Below, piece after piece: positions 1 through 8,398 of a DNA stretch of 64,000 bases (its first letter is position 1; every line of letters begins with the position of its first letter). Location of the stretch: contig NZ_CAJZAG010000004.1 of assembly GCF_914271485.1 (NCBI RefSeq), positions 186,001 through 250,000 of the forward strand, read 5' to 3'. This DNA comes from Cupriavidus pampae. GTDB taxonomy: Bacteria > Pseudomonadota > Gammaproteobacteria > Burkholderiales > Burkholderiaceae. A model generated the notes under the pieces. It made no database searches and had not been told where the DNA came from. It was given only the letters and a program-made list of their open reading frames with translations. The translations under genes were made by a program, and so were the position numbers.

Positions 1-36
1 CACCGTCATTCAAGTCGTCACCAGAGGAGACCCATC

Positions 37-492
37 ATGTCATCGATCGTAGCGGGACGTTTCGCGTCCACCGCGGATGCGGAGGAAGTGGCACGCAAAC
101 TGTATGAACGCGGTTTTTCGGTGTGGGACGTTTCCATCATGGCGCTCGCGGATGAAGGCGTCATGCTTGCGGCGCATGCCAAAGGCGAGCGTCGCAAGGA
201 AGCCACCGACGTGCTAAACGCGGGCGGGGGTAAAGACGTCGCTCATGCTGAGGGGAAGTGGGAGGGCGGGCAGTGGACCGACTTCGGTGCCGCGGCCAGG
301 GCCGAGCCCGAAGGCGAACCGTGGCCCGCGCCAGTCTCGAAGGGGTCGGGAGACAAAGCCGGCGACGCCAAGCGTGATCCGCATGCAAAGCCTGTCGCCG
401 AAGAAGCGGTCGCGGTGGAGAGCACCGGCAATGAAGATCCCGGCAGCGAACTCGAACATTTCGTTGACCATCAGGTCACCAAGAATAGTTGA
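37..492 (+). CDS. Hypothetical protein, 151 aa
   Basis: I do not recognise this protein. The ATG is preceded by a good ribosome site, AGGAG at 25-29. Residues 1-60 look like a small alpha/beta domain that starts with a strand (SSIVAGRF) and then a helix containing DAEEVARKLYERG. This resembles in shape the short domains of some general stress proteins, but that is only an impression. The rest is low-complexity, rich in Gly, Ala, Glu and Lys, and probably disordered. There is no signal peptide or membrane segment. It lies 6 bp before the ParB-like gene on the same strand and is probably cotranscribed with it. Confidence 0.75.
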   Translation: MSSIVAGRFASTADAEEVARKLYERGFSVWDVSIMALADEGVMLAAHAKGERRKEATDVLNAGGGKDVAHAEGKWEGGQWTDFGAAARAEPEGEPWPAPVSKGSGDKAGDAKRDPHAKPVAEEAVAVESTGNEDPGSELEHFVDHQVTKNS

Positions 493-498
493 GGCGCC

Positions 499-1125
499 AT
501 GGCAAAGCCCGACTACGAGATGGCGGACCTTGCCACGCTGCGTCCCACGCAACTGACGCTCGGGCTCTATCAGGTGCGCCACAAGATGGACGTATCTTCG
601 CGGCCGCGCAGTACCGGCGGTCTGCGCCGCTTTTTGCGTGGGCATCGCATTCGCACGATCCGCGGCCCCGGCGGCGCGCTGTATATCGCCGATCATCATC
701 ACTGGGCACGCGCGTGGCTCGAACTCGGCTGGCGCCGCGCGCCGGTGTCAGTGGACGCGGACCTCAGCGATCTGGGTCCCAATGCGTTCTGGAAGCGGAT
801 GAGCGAACTGGGGCACGTCAATGCGTACGACGAACATGGCAACCGGCAGGGCCACGAGGCGCTGCCGCCGACCGTGCTGGGCATGCGTGACGATCCATAT
901 CGCAGCCTGGCAGCGTTCGCGCGCGACGCCGGCGCCTATCGCAAGCCCGGCAACGCCTATGGCGATTTCAGCTGGGCGCGCTTTCTGCACCGGCATTTGC
1001 GAGAGGATATGCACAGCATCGCGGGCTTCGGGCGCGCGCTGTCGCTGGCGATCGAACTGGCGCGCAGCCGCAAGGCGCGCAAATTGCCCGGTTATATCGG
1101 CAGTTGCGGCACGCGAGAAGGTTGA
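499..1125 (+). CDS. ParB-like nuclease-fold protein (ParBc_2 type)
   Basis: This 208-aa soluble protein resembles the family of putative ParB-like nucleases (Pfam ParBc_2). The visible hallmarks are the opening RPTQLTLGLYQV segment, which matches the usual 'lRPTQ..lG..eV' start, and the IADHHHWARAW motif near residues 57-67, where the histidine cluster lies. It is not the chromosome-partitioning ParB, because the helix-turn-helix and dimer domains are absent. The biochemical role of the family is not established. The gene follows the hypothetical gene at 37-492 by 6 bp and is convergent with the DUF3309 gene. The shared gap holds a terminator hairpin. Confidence 0.75.
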   Translation: MAKPDYEMADLATLRPTQLTLGLYQVRHKMDVSSRPRSTGGLRRFLRGHRIRTIRGPGGALYIADHHHWARAWLELGWRRAPVSVDADLSDLGPNAFWKRMSELGHVNAYDEHGNRQGHEALPPTVLGMRDDPYRSLAAFARDAGAYRKPGNAYGDFSWARFLHRHLREDMHSIAGFGRALSLAIELARSRKARKLPGYIGSCGTREG

Positions 1126-1134
1126 GAACAAAAA

Positions 1135-1156
1135 ACGCCCCGCTTGTGCGGGGCGT
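1135..1156 (-). terminator. Rho-independent terminator of the DUF3309 gene
   Basis: A perfect hairpin has arms ACGCCCCGC / GCGGGGCGT and a 4-nt loop. Read on the minus strand it is followed by a run of Ts (the A-run at 1129-1135), so it best serves the minus-strand DUF3309 gene. It may also stop the ParB-like gene. Confidence 0.8.
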
Positions 1157-1198
1157 CGCTGGCTCGTCGTCTCCGGTCCGTCTCCGGTCCCTATACCG

Positions 1199-1357
1199 TC
1201 ATATCCTGCCCAATACCACGAGCAGAACCACGATCACGACGATGAGCCCCAGGCCGCTGCTTGGCCAGTATCCCCATCCAGTGCTGTACGGCCACGCGGG
1301 CAGCGCGCCAATCAACAGCAGGATCAGAATAATAAGAAGGATGGTGCCGATTCCCAT
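1199..1357 (-). CDS. DUF3309 small membrane protein, 52 aa
   Basis: This is a tiny hydrophobic protein with the DUF3309 pattern: an N-terminal membrane helix (GTILLIILILLLIGALP), a short aromatic turn (WPYSTGWGYWPSSG), then a second helix ending in LLVVLGRI. The start at 1357 was chosen because the minus strand has a strong AAAGGAGAG site just upstream, and the 52-aa length fits the family. Longer versions would add a charged, non-conserved leader. The family is common in proteobacteria and its function is unknown. The gene stands alone with its own terminator. Confidence 0.85.
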   Translation of the reverse strand: MGIGTILLIILILLLIGALPAWPYSTGWGYWPSSGLGLIVVIVVLLVVLGRI

Positions 1358-1489
1358 GAACGCTCTCCTTTTTTTGTCTTGTCTTAAGAGTAGGGCAGCG
1401 ACACGCGGCAAAGAGGCGGGAAGGGGCTGATTACGGTGTAGGAATAAGACGACGCGTCACGCGGTGACACGTCGTTTCCGTGCGCAGCG

Positions 1490-2647
1490 TCAAAATGCCG
1501 CGCTATAGATCTCGAACGCGTCGCGCTCGGTCACCTCGCGCGGGTTGTTCACGAGCAAACGGGTCTGCAGCATCGCATCGCGCGCAAGCCGCGAGATATC
1601 GCCTTCCTGCACGCCGACTTCACGCAGCGTGCGCGGAATGCCGGTGGCTTCGATCAGACCTTCGACGTGGCGGATCAGGGCCGCGGTCTTGGTCTCGCAG
1701 CTACCGGTGGTGCCTGGCACGATCACATCGGCCAGCTCCGCGTAAAGCTTGCTGGCGTTAGGCGCGTTGAACTTCATCACATGCGGCAGCACTAGTGCGT
1801 TGGACAGACCATGCGGCACGTGGAAGATACCGCCGATCGGATACGCGAGCGCATGCACGGCCGCCACCGGCGCGTTGGCAAAGGCCTGGCCGGCGAACAT
1901 CGCGCCCACCAGCATCGCCTCGCGCGCGGCGCGGTCGTGGCCGTTCTCGCAGGCCAGCATCACGTTGCGCGAAAGCAGGTCCAGCGCGCGCAGCGCCAGC
2001 ATGTCCGAGATCGGATTTTTCAGATGCGCACTGGTGTAGGCCTCGATCGCATGCACCATCGCGTCGATGCCCGTCGCCGCAGTGGCGGCGCGCGGCAGGC
2101 CAAGCGTGAGTTCCGCATCGAGGATCGCGATATCGGCATACAGCTGCGGCGCCACCACGCCCATCTTGGTGGTCTCGCCAGTCGTGACGATCGACACCGC
2201 CGTGACCTCGGAACCGGTACCCGCCGTCGTCGGGATCTGTGCCAGGGGCAATCGCGTGCCGGTGATCTTGCGCACGCCATACATGTCCTTGAGTGACTGC
2301 GTGGCCGGCAGCAATACCGCGATCAGCTTGGCCACGTCCATCGACGAGCCGCCACCCAGACCGAGCACGGCCTCGGCCCGCGCGACGCGCGCGCGCTCGG
2401 TTGCCTCCAGCACCACGTGCTCGGGCGGATCGGCGACCACGTCGTCGATGACGGTCACTTCCCACCCGTGACGCGCAAGATCCTCGAGCGCGGGCACCAG
2501 CAGGCCGCTCTTCGACAGGAAGCCGTCGGTCACCACGACAAGGCGGCGCAAGGCGGGCCATGACTCGCGCAGCAGCGCGCCAAGCCGGCGCGCCGCGCCG
2601 TATTCAACGACGATGCTCGGCACCGTCTGGAAGCGAAATGGGTTCAT
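1490..2647 (-). CDS. Iron-containing alcohol dehydrogenase (possible 4-hydroxybutyrate dehydrogenase)
   Basis: This 385-aa group III (Fe-type) alcohol dehydrogenase shows the NAD-binding GGGSSMD loop near residue 95. It also has the metal-site motifs GIDAMVHAIEAY and HVPHGLSNALVLPHV, which supply the Asp/His ligands. Start at 2647 (MNPFRF) has a GGAGA site. It lies 85 bp downstream of gabD on the same strand, under a divergent iclR gene. Known precedent: the Ralstonia eutropha 4-hydroxybutyrate dehydrogenase belongs to this family and makes succinate semialdehyde, the substrate of GabD. The operon context therefore suggests 4-hydroxybutyrate oxidation. Maleylacetate reductase or another alcohol oxidation remains possible. 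Confidence 0.88.
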   Translation of the reverse strand: MNPFRFQTVPSIVVEYGAARRLGALLRESWPALRRLVVVTDGFLSKSGLLVPALEDLARHGWEVTVIDDVVADPPEHVVLEATERARVARAEAVLGLGGGSSMDVAKLIAVLLPATQSLKDMYGVRKITGTRLPLAQIPTTAGTGSEVTAVSIVTTGETTKMGVVAPQLYADIAILDAELTLGLPRAATAATGIDAMVHAIEAYTSAHLKNPISDMLALRALDLLSRNVMLACENGHDRAAREAMLVGAMFAGQAFANAPVAAVHALAYPIGGIFHVPHGLSNALVLPHVMKFNAPNASKLYAELADVIVPGTTGSCETKTAALIRHVEGLIEATGIPRTLREVGVQEGDISRLARDAMLQTRLLVNNPREVTERDAFEIYSAAF

Positions 2648-2732
2648 GCTGTCTCCAATGACTTTCTCGTTGGACATTGCCGTATCGGGCATGCCGGCAC
2701 AGTATGCGCCGGCCGGCCCAAACGGGTGGTCG

Positions 2733-4193
2733 TTACATCTGCAGGCACAGGTACTTGATCTCGAGGTATTCCTCGATGCCGTGACGCGAACCCTCGCGGC
2801 CCACGCCCGATTGCTTGATACCGCCGAACGGCGCCACCTCGTTGGAGATCAGGCCGGTGTTGAGCCCGACCATGCCGTACTCGAGCGCTTCCGAGGTCTT
2901 CCATGCGCGCGCGATATCGCGCGTGTACAGGTAGGCGGCCAGACCGAACTCGGTGGCGTTGGCGGCGGCGATGGCCTCCGCGTCGTCCTTGAAGCGGAAC
3001 AGCGGTGCCACCGGGCCGAAGATCTCTTCGCGAGCCATGCGCATGTCGGCAGTGGCATCGGCAATCACGGTCGGCGCATAGAACGTGCCGCCCAGCGCGT
3101 GGGCAGCGCCACCGGTGATCACACGCGCGCCCTTGGCCTTTGCGTCATCGACGAGCGACTTCACCTTGTCCACGGCCTTCGGTTCGATCAGCGGTCCGAT
3201 CAGCACGCCGTTCTCGAGGCCATTGCCCACCTGCAACTGGGCCGCGCGCGCCGCGAACTTCTCGGCGAACGCCTCGTAGATGCCATCCTGAATATAGAAA
3301 CGGTTTGCGCAGACGCAGGTTTGACCACCATTGCGGTACTTGGCGGCGATCGCGCCTTCCACCGCGGCATCGACGTCGGCATCGTCGAACACGATGAACG
3401 GCGCATTGCCGCCGAGTTCGAGCGACAGGCGCTTGATGGTCGGCGCGCACTGCGCCATCAACAGGCGACCGACTTCGGTCGATCCCGTGAACGACAGCTT
3501 GCGCACGATCGGGCTGGCGGTCAGCACGCCGCCGATCGGCTTCGAATGTCCGGTCAGCACCTGCACCACGCCTGCCGGAATGCCCGCGCGCGCGCCGAGT
3601 TCGGCCAGCGCGAACGCCGACAACGGCGTCAGTTCGGACGGCTTGATTACGATCGCGCAACCGGCGGCCAGCGCCGGCGCGACCTTGCGCGTGATCATGG
3701 CTGCGGGAAAATTCCACGGCGTGATGGCCGCGCACACGCCCACCGGCTGGCGCAGCGTGACGAGGCGCTTGTCCGCGGCGGGCGAGGCCAGCACTTCGCC
3801 ATCGACGCGCTTGGCTTCCTCGGCAAACCATTCGATAAAGCTCGCCGCATAGGCAATCTCGCCGCGCGACTCGGCCAGCGGCTTGCCTTGCTCGCGCGTC
3901 ATCAGATACGCGAGATCATCGGTGTTGGCGATCATCAGATCGAACCAGCGGCGCAGAATGACCGCGCGCTCCTTGCCGGTCTTCGCGGCCCAGCTCTTCT
4001 GCGCGATCTCGGCAGAGGCAATCGCGCGCTCGGTTTCGGCGGCACCCAGGTTCGGCACCTGGGCGATGACCTCGCCGGTGGCGGGATCGTTGACGGGCAA
4101 CGTCTCGCCGTTGTCGGCACCGACCCATTGACCGTCGATGAAGGCTAGCTGCTTGAGGAGCGAGGCGTCTTTGAGTTGAATGGGTTGGGTCAT
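2733..4193 (-). CDS. gabD: NAD(P)-dependent succinate-semialdehyde dehydrogenase
   Basis: This is a 486-aa aldehyde dehydrogenase close in length to E. coli GabD (482 aa). It oxidises succinate semialdehyde to succinate in the cytosol. The start MTQPIQLKDASLLKQ matches the usual GabD opening; the reading frame continues upstream without conserved sequence. Visible key parts are the ITPWNFPAAMITRK cofactor segment (157-170), FTGSTEVG (235-242), the general base Glu259 in LELGGNAP, and catalytic Cys293 in GQTCVCANR, with the second Cys295 typical of SSADH. It heads an operon with the Fe-alcohol dehydrogenase and is divergent from iclR; the 151-bp gap carries inverted repeats. No strong ribosome site is visible. 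Confidence 0.93.
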   Translation of the reverse strand: MTQPIQLKDASLLKQLAFIDGQWVGADNGETLPVNDPATGEVIAQVPNLGAAETERAIASAEIAQKSWAAKTGKERAVILRRWFDLMIANTDDLAYLMTREQGKPLAESRGEIAYAASFIEWFAEEAKRVDGEVLASPAADKRLVTLRQPVGVCAAITPWNFPAAMITRKVAPALAAGCAIVIKPSELTPLSAFALAELGARAGIPAGVVQVLTGHSKPIGGVLTASPIVRKLSFTGSTEVGRLLMAQCAPTIKRLSLELGGNAPFIVFDDADVDAAVEGAIAAKYRNGGQTCVCANRFYIQDGIYEAFAEKFAARAAQLQVGNGLENGVLIGPLIEPKAVDKVKSLVDDAKAKGARVITGGAAHALGGTFYAPTVIADATADMRMAREEIFGPVAPLFRFKDDAEAIAAANATEFGLAAYLYTRDIARAWKTSEALEYGMVGLNTGLISNEVAPFGGIKQSGVGREGSRHGIEEYLEIKYLCLQM

Positions 4194-4254
4194 GGAGGTG
4201 ATATTCGGTTTTACAGCGATATTGTTATCGCGACATTGACATCGTTCAATAGGT

Positions 4255-4287
4255 GGAACATCATTCCGCATATAGAACGTCATGTTC
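4255..4287. promoter_or_regulatory. Paired inverted repeats between gabD and iclR
   Basis: Two 13-bp inverted repeats lie 20 bp apart centre to centre: GGAACATCATTCC (4255-4267) and GAACGTCATGTTC (4275-4287). They share the core GAAC(A/G)TCAT. Their place in the divergent gap suggests an operator for the adjacent IclR protein, acting on both genes. This is inference only. Confidence 0.5.
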
Positions 4288-4344
4288 GAGAGTCTATAAC
4301 TTATTCCGTGGTTAACCAAGCTACCAAGCCACCAAGCCGCCGCC

Positions 4345-5166
4345 ATGCCCAAGTCTTCTTACGATCCATTAAGCGCCCCGGGTCAGCCGCCGCTCAAGAC
4401 CACCGCGCCGGCGGTCGTACGGGCGGTGCAGGTGCTGGACGCGCTGGCGGCAGCGCCCCAGCCGGTGTCACTGGCGGATCTGGCCCGGGCCACCGGCGCG
4501 CCCAAGAGCTCTCTGCACGGCCTGTGCGAAACCCTCGTGCACCTGCATCTGGTGAAACGCCTGCCGGATGGCACCATGGCGCTCGGCCCCCACGTCATGG
4601 GCTGGGCCAACGCATTCCTGTCCCAGACCCAGATCACCGAGGAGTTCCGCACGCTGTGGGAAGCCACCGAGGCCTTCGGCGAGGCCACGGTCACGTTGTC
4701 GATGCTCGACGATACCGAGGTGGTCTATCTGGCCTGCCGCAATGGCAACCGGCCGCTCGGCGTCACGTTCCGCATCGGCATGCGTCTGCCCGCGCCGTAC
4801 ACGGCAACCGGCAAGGCCATCCTCAGCACGCTGCCGCCGGAGGTCGTCCGCGCGTTACTCGTGGATCGCTGGCCGGACCCGCTCACGCGTGCCAGTGTGG
4901 CCACTCCGGACGCGCTTGCCATCGAGCTCGATACCGTGCGGGCGCTGGGGTATTCCACCGACAATGGCCAGATGCGCGAAGGCATGACGTGTTTCGGCGC
5001 GCCGGTATTCGACACCAGCGGACACCAGGCGGTGGGAGCGATCGCCGTGAGTTACCTGAGCAATGAAATCGACACGGCGACAGCCGTACGGGTCGGCCCA
5101 CGCGTGCGAGACCTCGCGGACAAGCTGTCGGCGAGGCTTGGGCATCGCAAAGTGCTTAAATTTTGA
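4345..5166 (+). CDS. IclR-family transcriptional regulator (gabD side)
   Basis: This 273-aa IclR-type regulator has an N-terminal winged helix at about residues 25-90 (VVRAVQVLDALAAAP, then LADLARATGAPKSSLHGLCETL) and an effector-binding domain after residue 100. That domain shows the family pattern RIGMRLPAPYTATGKAILS and a C-terminal GAIAVSYL segment. It is divergent from gabD and the Fe-alcohol dehydrogenase, so it most likely controls them, perhaps sensing 4-hydroxybutyrate, succinate semialdehyde or a related acid. An unconserved 20-residue leader precedes the DNA-binding domain. A perfect inverted repeat follows the gene at 5219-5243 but lacks the T-run of a terminator. Confidence 0.9.
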   Translation: MPKSSYDPLSAPGQPPLKTTAPAVVRAVQVLDALAAAPQPVSLADLARATGAPKSSLHGLCETLVHLHLVKRLPDGTMALGPHVMGWANAFLSQTQITEEFRTLWEATEAFGEATVTLSMLDDTEVVYLACRNGNRPLGVTFRIGMRLPAPYTATGKAILSTLPPEVVRALLVDRWPDPLTRASVATPDALAIELDTVRALGYSTDNGQMREGMTCFGAPVFDTSGHQAVGAIAVSYLSNEIDTATAVRVGPRVRDLADKLSARLGHRKVLKF

Positions 5167-5218
5167 GCATCCCAGTGCGGTAGCGCACATATGGGCGTCC
5201 GGCGGCAGGAAAGCTCAG

Positions 5219-5243
5219 GATATCCACAGATCCTGTGGATATC
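5219..5243. repeat. Perfect 11-bp inverted repeat with DnaA-box-like arms
   Basis: The arms GATATCCACAG and CTGTGGATATC are separated by 3 nt. Each arm holds a DnaA-box-like octamer, one base away from TTATCCACA, and a third partial copy (TGTGGAC) follows at 5245. No T-run is present. A related imperfect copy lies at 9930-9950. Confidence 0.7.
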
Positions 5244-5380
5244 TGTGGACAGTGTGTGACGCAAAAGCGCGACCGCACGAAAATGGGGGGCGATGTGGGA
5301 AAGTGCACGTTTCGCTATGTCGGTGCGGGAGCCGAACGAGTATCCTCAGGCATCCACTCGTTCCGTACGGCCGCCACCGT

Positions 5381-5430
5381 CTGTCATTGTCTGCCATCGT
5401 CTACCGTCGTCTACCGTCGTCTACCGTCGT
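5381..5430 (+). repeat. Tandem decamer repeat upstream of the lipoprotein gene
   Basis: Three exact copies of CTACCGTCGT (5401-5430) are preceded by two degenerate copies, CTGTCATTGT and CTGCCATCGT (5381-5400). The array ends 40 bp before the likely lipoprotein start. The 10-bp period equals about one helical turn. Confidence 0.8.
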
Positions 5431-5469
5431 CGGCTGGCGCCCGCTAACCGTCCCCGTGTGACTTACGCC

Positions 5470-6096
5470 ATGCTACCAACGCGCTCCCGTATGTCCTCAC
5501 GTCCCCCGGTTCAGCCGATCTGGCCGAGCCACACCAAACGCCACCTCGCGACCCTGCTCGCCCTGAGTCTCGGCCTTGGGCTGAGCGGTTGTCTGCCGCA
5601 ATATCGCGTCCCGTCCGGTGCGCCCAGCGCTACCGTGCGGTTGCTCACCACGACCGACGACAACACCGTGTTCACCGTTGCCGACCCGGGGGGATGTCCG
5701 ACGCCCGCACGGCCCCGGGTGCTCGCGGGCACTGGCAAGAATCTGGCCGCGATGGGCCGGGAGCCAAGCCTGGGCATGGCCGGCGCTTCCCCAGAGCCGC
5801 CTTCTCGGTCGCGCGAGCGCAAGCTGGAGGCCGGGCGGCGGGTCTATATCGCGGTGTCATCGACGGCGGCACCACCACTGCCGGAGATGCGCTGCGCGGC
5901 GGGCGTGTCGTTCGTGCCGCAGGCGGGCGGGCAGTATGAGATTCGTTACGCCCGCGACGAAGCCGCTGGTCAATGTTCCGCGCGCGTGTTGCGCGTCGAA
6001 GCCAAGCCCGAGGGCGGTGCCGCGCTATATCAGGAAACGACTCAACAGGGATTTCGTGCGCTGCGTCGCGACTATATCTGCGAGCGAGCGGAGTGA
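5470..6096 (+). CDS. Putative lipoprotein, 208 aa
   Basis: This is an exported lipoprotein of unknown function. The N-terminus has basic residues (HTKRH), a hydrophobic stretch and the lipobox LSGC, giving lipidation at Cys41 if ATG 5470 is used. ATG 5491 is an equally possible start that would shorten the leader to a normal length. The mature part is proline- and arginine-rich with cysteines near residues 80, 143 and 168, and ends with an ALRRDYICERAE segment. I recognise no domain. It stands alone, convergent with hns; the shared 196-bp gap holds a nested hairpin. Confidence 0.7.
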   Translation: MLPTRSRMSSRPPVQPIWPSHTKRHLATLLALSLGLGLSGCLPQYRVPSGAPSATVRLLTTTDDNTVFTVADPGGCPTPARPRVLAGTGKNLAAMGREPSLGMAGASPEPPSRSRERKLEAGRRVYIAVSSTAAPPLPEMRCAAGVSFVPQAGGQYEIRYARDEAAGQCSARVLRVEAKPEGGAALYQETTQQGFRALRRDYICERAE

Positions 6097-6157
6097 GAGC
6101 GGGAAAAGCGCGGGGAGAAGTACGGCGGGGAAGGCGAGCGGAGCAAAAAATAAGACG

Positions 6158-6253
6158 CGAGCGTGCGTAACCTGTCCGATGCCATCAATGACGCCGGCAC
6201 CAATGATAGCGACATCAATGGCATCGGCATCATGACAACAATACGCACGCTCG
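6158..6253 (-). terminator. Nested inverted repeat, likely hns terminator
   Basis: The outer perfect 12-bp arms CGAGCGTGCGTA (6158-6169) and TACGCACGCTCG (6242-6253) enclose inner 8-bp arms GATGCCAT (6178-6185) and ATGGCATC (6218-6225). On the minus strand, downstream of hns, the structure is followed after about 8 nt by TTATTTTTT. It is much larger than an ordinary terminator hairpin. Confidence 0.55.
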
Positions 6254-6292
6254 TTTGATACGGCAGTTACTGCAGCCAATCAGGCTAACGAA

Positions 6293-6619
6293 TCAGGCTG
6301 CCTGTTCAATCAGAAAACGTTCCGGACGCTTGCCGAGCCATGCCGGCGCGCGACCGCGACCCGACCACGTCTTGCCAGTCTTCGGATCCTGATACTTCGG
6401 CGGCAGCGACGACGTCTTGCGTGCGGCACCCACACCGGCACCGCTGCCGGCCGGGCGTCCACGACGACGCTTGGGCGCAATATCGTCAACCGTCAGATCG
6501 TAATCCGCCATCAATTGACGAATCTGGTCGATCACGCTCGACACTTCATTGGCGCGGACTTCGCTGAGCTTGGCTTCCAGTGCTTCTTTTTCGGCCAGCA
6601 GTTGCTTGTAGGTCGGCAT
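6293..6619 (-). CDS. H-NS-family nucleoid protein
   Basis: This 108-aa DNA-binding protein silences AT-rich DNA. The N-terminal 50 residues form the coiled oligomerisation region (YKQLLAEKEALEAKLSEVRANEV). A basic linker (KRRRGRPAGSG) precedes the C-terminal domain YQDPKTGKTWSGRGRAPAWL, whose RGR loop enters the minor groove. This layout is typical of Burkholderiaceae H-NS proteins. The start at 6619 fits the conserved MPTYKQLL opening. The AT-rich stretches in this window, such as the pel leader, would be natural targets, but that is inference. Confidence 0.93.
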   Translation of the reverse strand: MPTYKQLLAEKEALEAKLSEVRANEVSSVIDQIRQLMADYDLTVDDIAPKRRRGRPAGSGAGVGAARKTSSLPPKYQDPKTGKTWSGRGRAPAWLGKRPERFLIEQAA

Positions 6620-6940
6620 ATTGGATCCCCGTTCAGTGTTGGACTGCATGTTACAAGAAATCATCGCATGCCAGCAGAATTAATCTTACAAAATAATACT
6701 GAGAATGCACGATTTAAACGCATTTCGTGGCGCTATGGTTGACCGAATGGAGGAGCATCGTAATTTCCGTAGTTCTTCTCAATGTTTAAGGCTGCCGATG
6801 CGTATTTCCGAATCGCGTCAATTCCCGTATCGCTGTAACCGGCATGATTGTCATCGCTGATATTTTTGTCACGTTGCCGCTTTCCGCTACTCGCTTCCCA
6901 CTCACCGCGCGGCTGTCGTGGAATCTGCCGCCGAAAAGAA
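6620..6940. other. Gap upstream of hns, no gene seen
   Basis: This 321-base stretch lies upstream of hns and downstream of the permease terminator. It is locally AT-rich around 6660-6800 and probably holds the hns promoter. I saw no convincing gene, RNA or repeat in it. Confidence 0.5.
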
Positions 6941-6967
6941 AAAAGGCCGGCGCAATGCCGGCCTTTT
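6941..6967 (-). terminator. Rho-independent terminator of the purine permease gene
   Basis: The hairpin has arms AAAAGGCCGGC / GCCGGCCTTTT. On the minus strand it is followed by a long T-run (As at 6935-6944), about 34 nt downstream of the permease stop codon. Confidence 0.88.
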
Positions 6968-7000
6968 AACCCGATCCTTCAAGATGCCATCAAGCCATCG

Positions 7001-8398
7001 TCAAATCGCCCATCCGCCGGCATAGAACGTGGCCAACGCAATCGCAATGGCGACCGTGCCGATATTGAGCTTTTTCCATTCCCCCGAGACGATGCGACCG
7101 ATCACCAGCGTGCAGAAGCCGAGCATGATGCCGGTGACGATATTGCATGTGAGCACGATAAATACGGCGCAGACCAGTCCAGACATCGCATCGACCAGGT
7201 CGTCCATGTGCAGGCGACTGACGCTCGACAACATCAGCAGGCCCACATACATCAGCGCGGGTGCGGTCGCATAGGAAGGCACGAGCGCGGCCAGCGGCGA
7301 GAAGAACATCACGGCGAGGAACAGGACGCCGACCATGACGGCGGCCAGTCCGGTGCGCGCGCCGGCGGCTACGCCGACCGTCGACTCGATATAGGCCGCT
7401 GCCGGCGCGCCACCGAACAGCGCGGAGAAGATCGAACTCACCGAGTCCGCGGTCAGCGCGCGGCCGCCATTGTGGATGCGGCCATCCGCATCGAGCTGGC
7501 CAGCCTGACCCGCCACCGCGCGAATCGTGCCGGTGGCATCGAACACCGCGGTCATCACCAGCGCGAGCACGCTCGGCAGGACCGCCGCCGACAGGGCGCC
7601 ACGCACGTCCATTGCGCCGATCAGCGAGGCCTGGCCCGGCGATGACAGCGACGGCAGCGCGAATACCCCCGTGAACCTGACGGCGGGATCGAAGGCCAGG
7701 CCGAGCGCCGAGATCGCGACGATCACCAGCAGGATGCCTCCGGGCACGCGCCGGCGTTCGAGCCCGAAGATCGCGGCCAGCCCCAGCACCGACATCAGCA
7801 CCGGAAACGCGGTGATGTGACCGAGCGCGACGGGCAGCCCCGCGCCGGGGTTCTTCACCACGAGCCCGACCTCGTTCGAGGCAATCAGCAGCAGGAACAG
7901 CCCGATACCGATGCCCGCGCCGTGCGCCACGCCCGCCGGCAGGTTGCGCAGGATCCAGGCGCGCACCCCGGTTACGGAGATCGCGGTAAAGACCACGCCC
8001 ATCAGGAACACCGCGCCCAGCGCGACGGACGGCGACAGATGCTGACCGAGCACGAGGCCGAATGCCATGAACGCGGTCAGCGAGATCGCGCAGCCAATGG
8101 CGATCGGCAGGCGGGCCCACAGCCCCATCAGCAGCGAGCCGAACGCGGTGGTCAGGCACACCGCGACGAACACCGCGCTGGTGTCGAAACCGGCCTTGCC
8201 GAGCATGCCCGGCACCACGAAGACCGCGTACACCATGGCCATGAACGTGGTGGTGCCGGCCACGACCTCGCGCCGCGTGGTACTGCCGCGCGCGGAGATC
8301 TGAAAGTACCGGTCGATGCGATCGGCCGGTGGCAGGCGCGTGACTTCGAGGTCCGCCACCGGGGACATGACGGGGCGTTCGTAGGGCTGGTCGATCAT
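7001..8398 (-). CDS. NCS2/AzgA-type purine permease
   Basis: This 465-aa inner-membrane permease belongs to the AzgA-like branch of the nucleobase-cation symporters (adenine, guanine, hypoxanthine). About 12 to 14 hydrophobic segments are visible. Family marks include the N-terminal [19 protein letters not shown], the VFDATGTI segment in the middle and [19 protein letters not shown], which forms part of the substrate site. Start at 8398 is fixed by an excellent AAGGAGGT ribosome site. It is a single gene with its own terminator, divergent from cheV. The exact purine cannot be told from sequence. Confidence 0.88.
   Translation of the reverse strand: MIDQPYERPVMSPVADLEVTRLPPADRIDRYFQISARGSTTRREVVAGTTTFMAMVYAVFVVPGMLGKAGFDTSAVFVAVCLTTAFGSLLMGLWARLPIAIGCAISLTAFMAFGLVLGQHLSPSVALGAVFLMGVVFTAISVTGVRAWILRNLPAGVAHGAGIGIGLFLLLIASNEVGLVVKNPGAGLPVALGHITAFPVLMSVLGLAAIFGLERRRVPGGILLVIVAISALGLAFDPAVRFTGVFALPSLSSPGQASLIGAMDVRGALSAAVLPSVLALVMTAVFDATGTIRAVAGQAGQLDADGRIHNGGRALTADSVSSIFSALFGGAPAAAYIESTVGVAAGARTGLAAVMVGVLFLAVMFFSPLAALVPSYATAPALMYVGLLMLSSVSRLHMDDLVDAMSGLVCAVFIVLTCNIVTGIMLGFCTLVIGRIVSGEWKKLNIGTVAIAIALATFYAGGWAI

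Noticed and set aside
5219..5252. Replication origin suggested by DnaA-box-like arms
   Set aside because: Only two near-boxes and one partial copy, no AT-rich unwinding element, and no dnaA, dnaN or partition genes nearby; the ParB-like gene at 499 is not a partition ParB.
6025..6279. Minus-strand frame of 84 aa with hydrophobic segments
   Set aside because: It overlaps the lipoprotein gene end and the nested hairpin and has no ribosome site.
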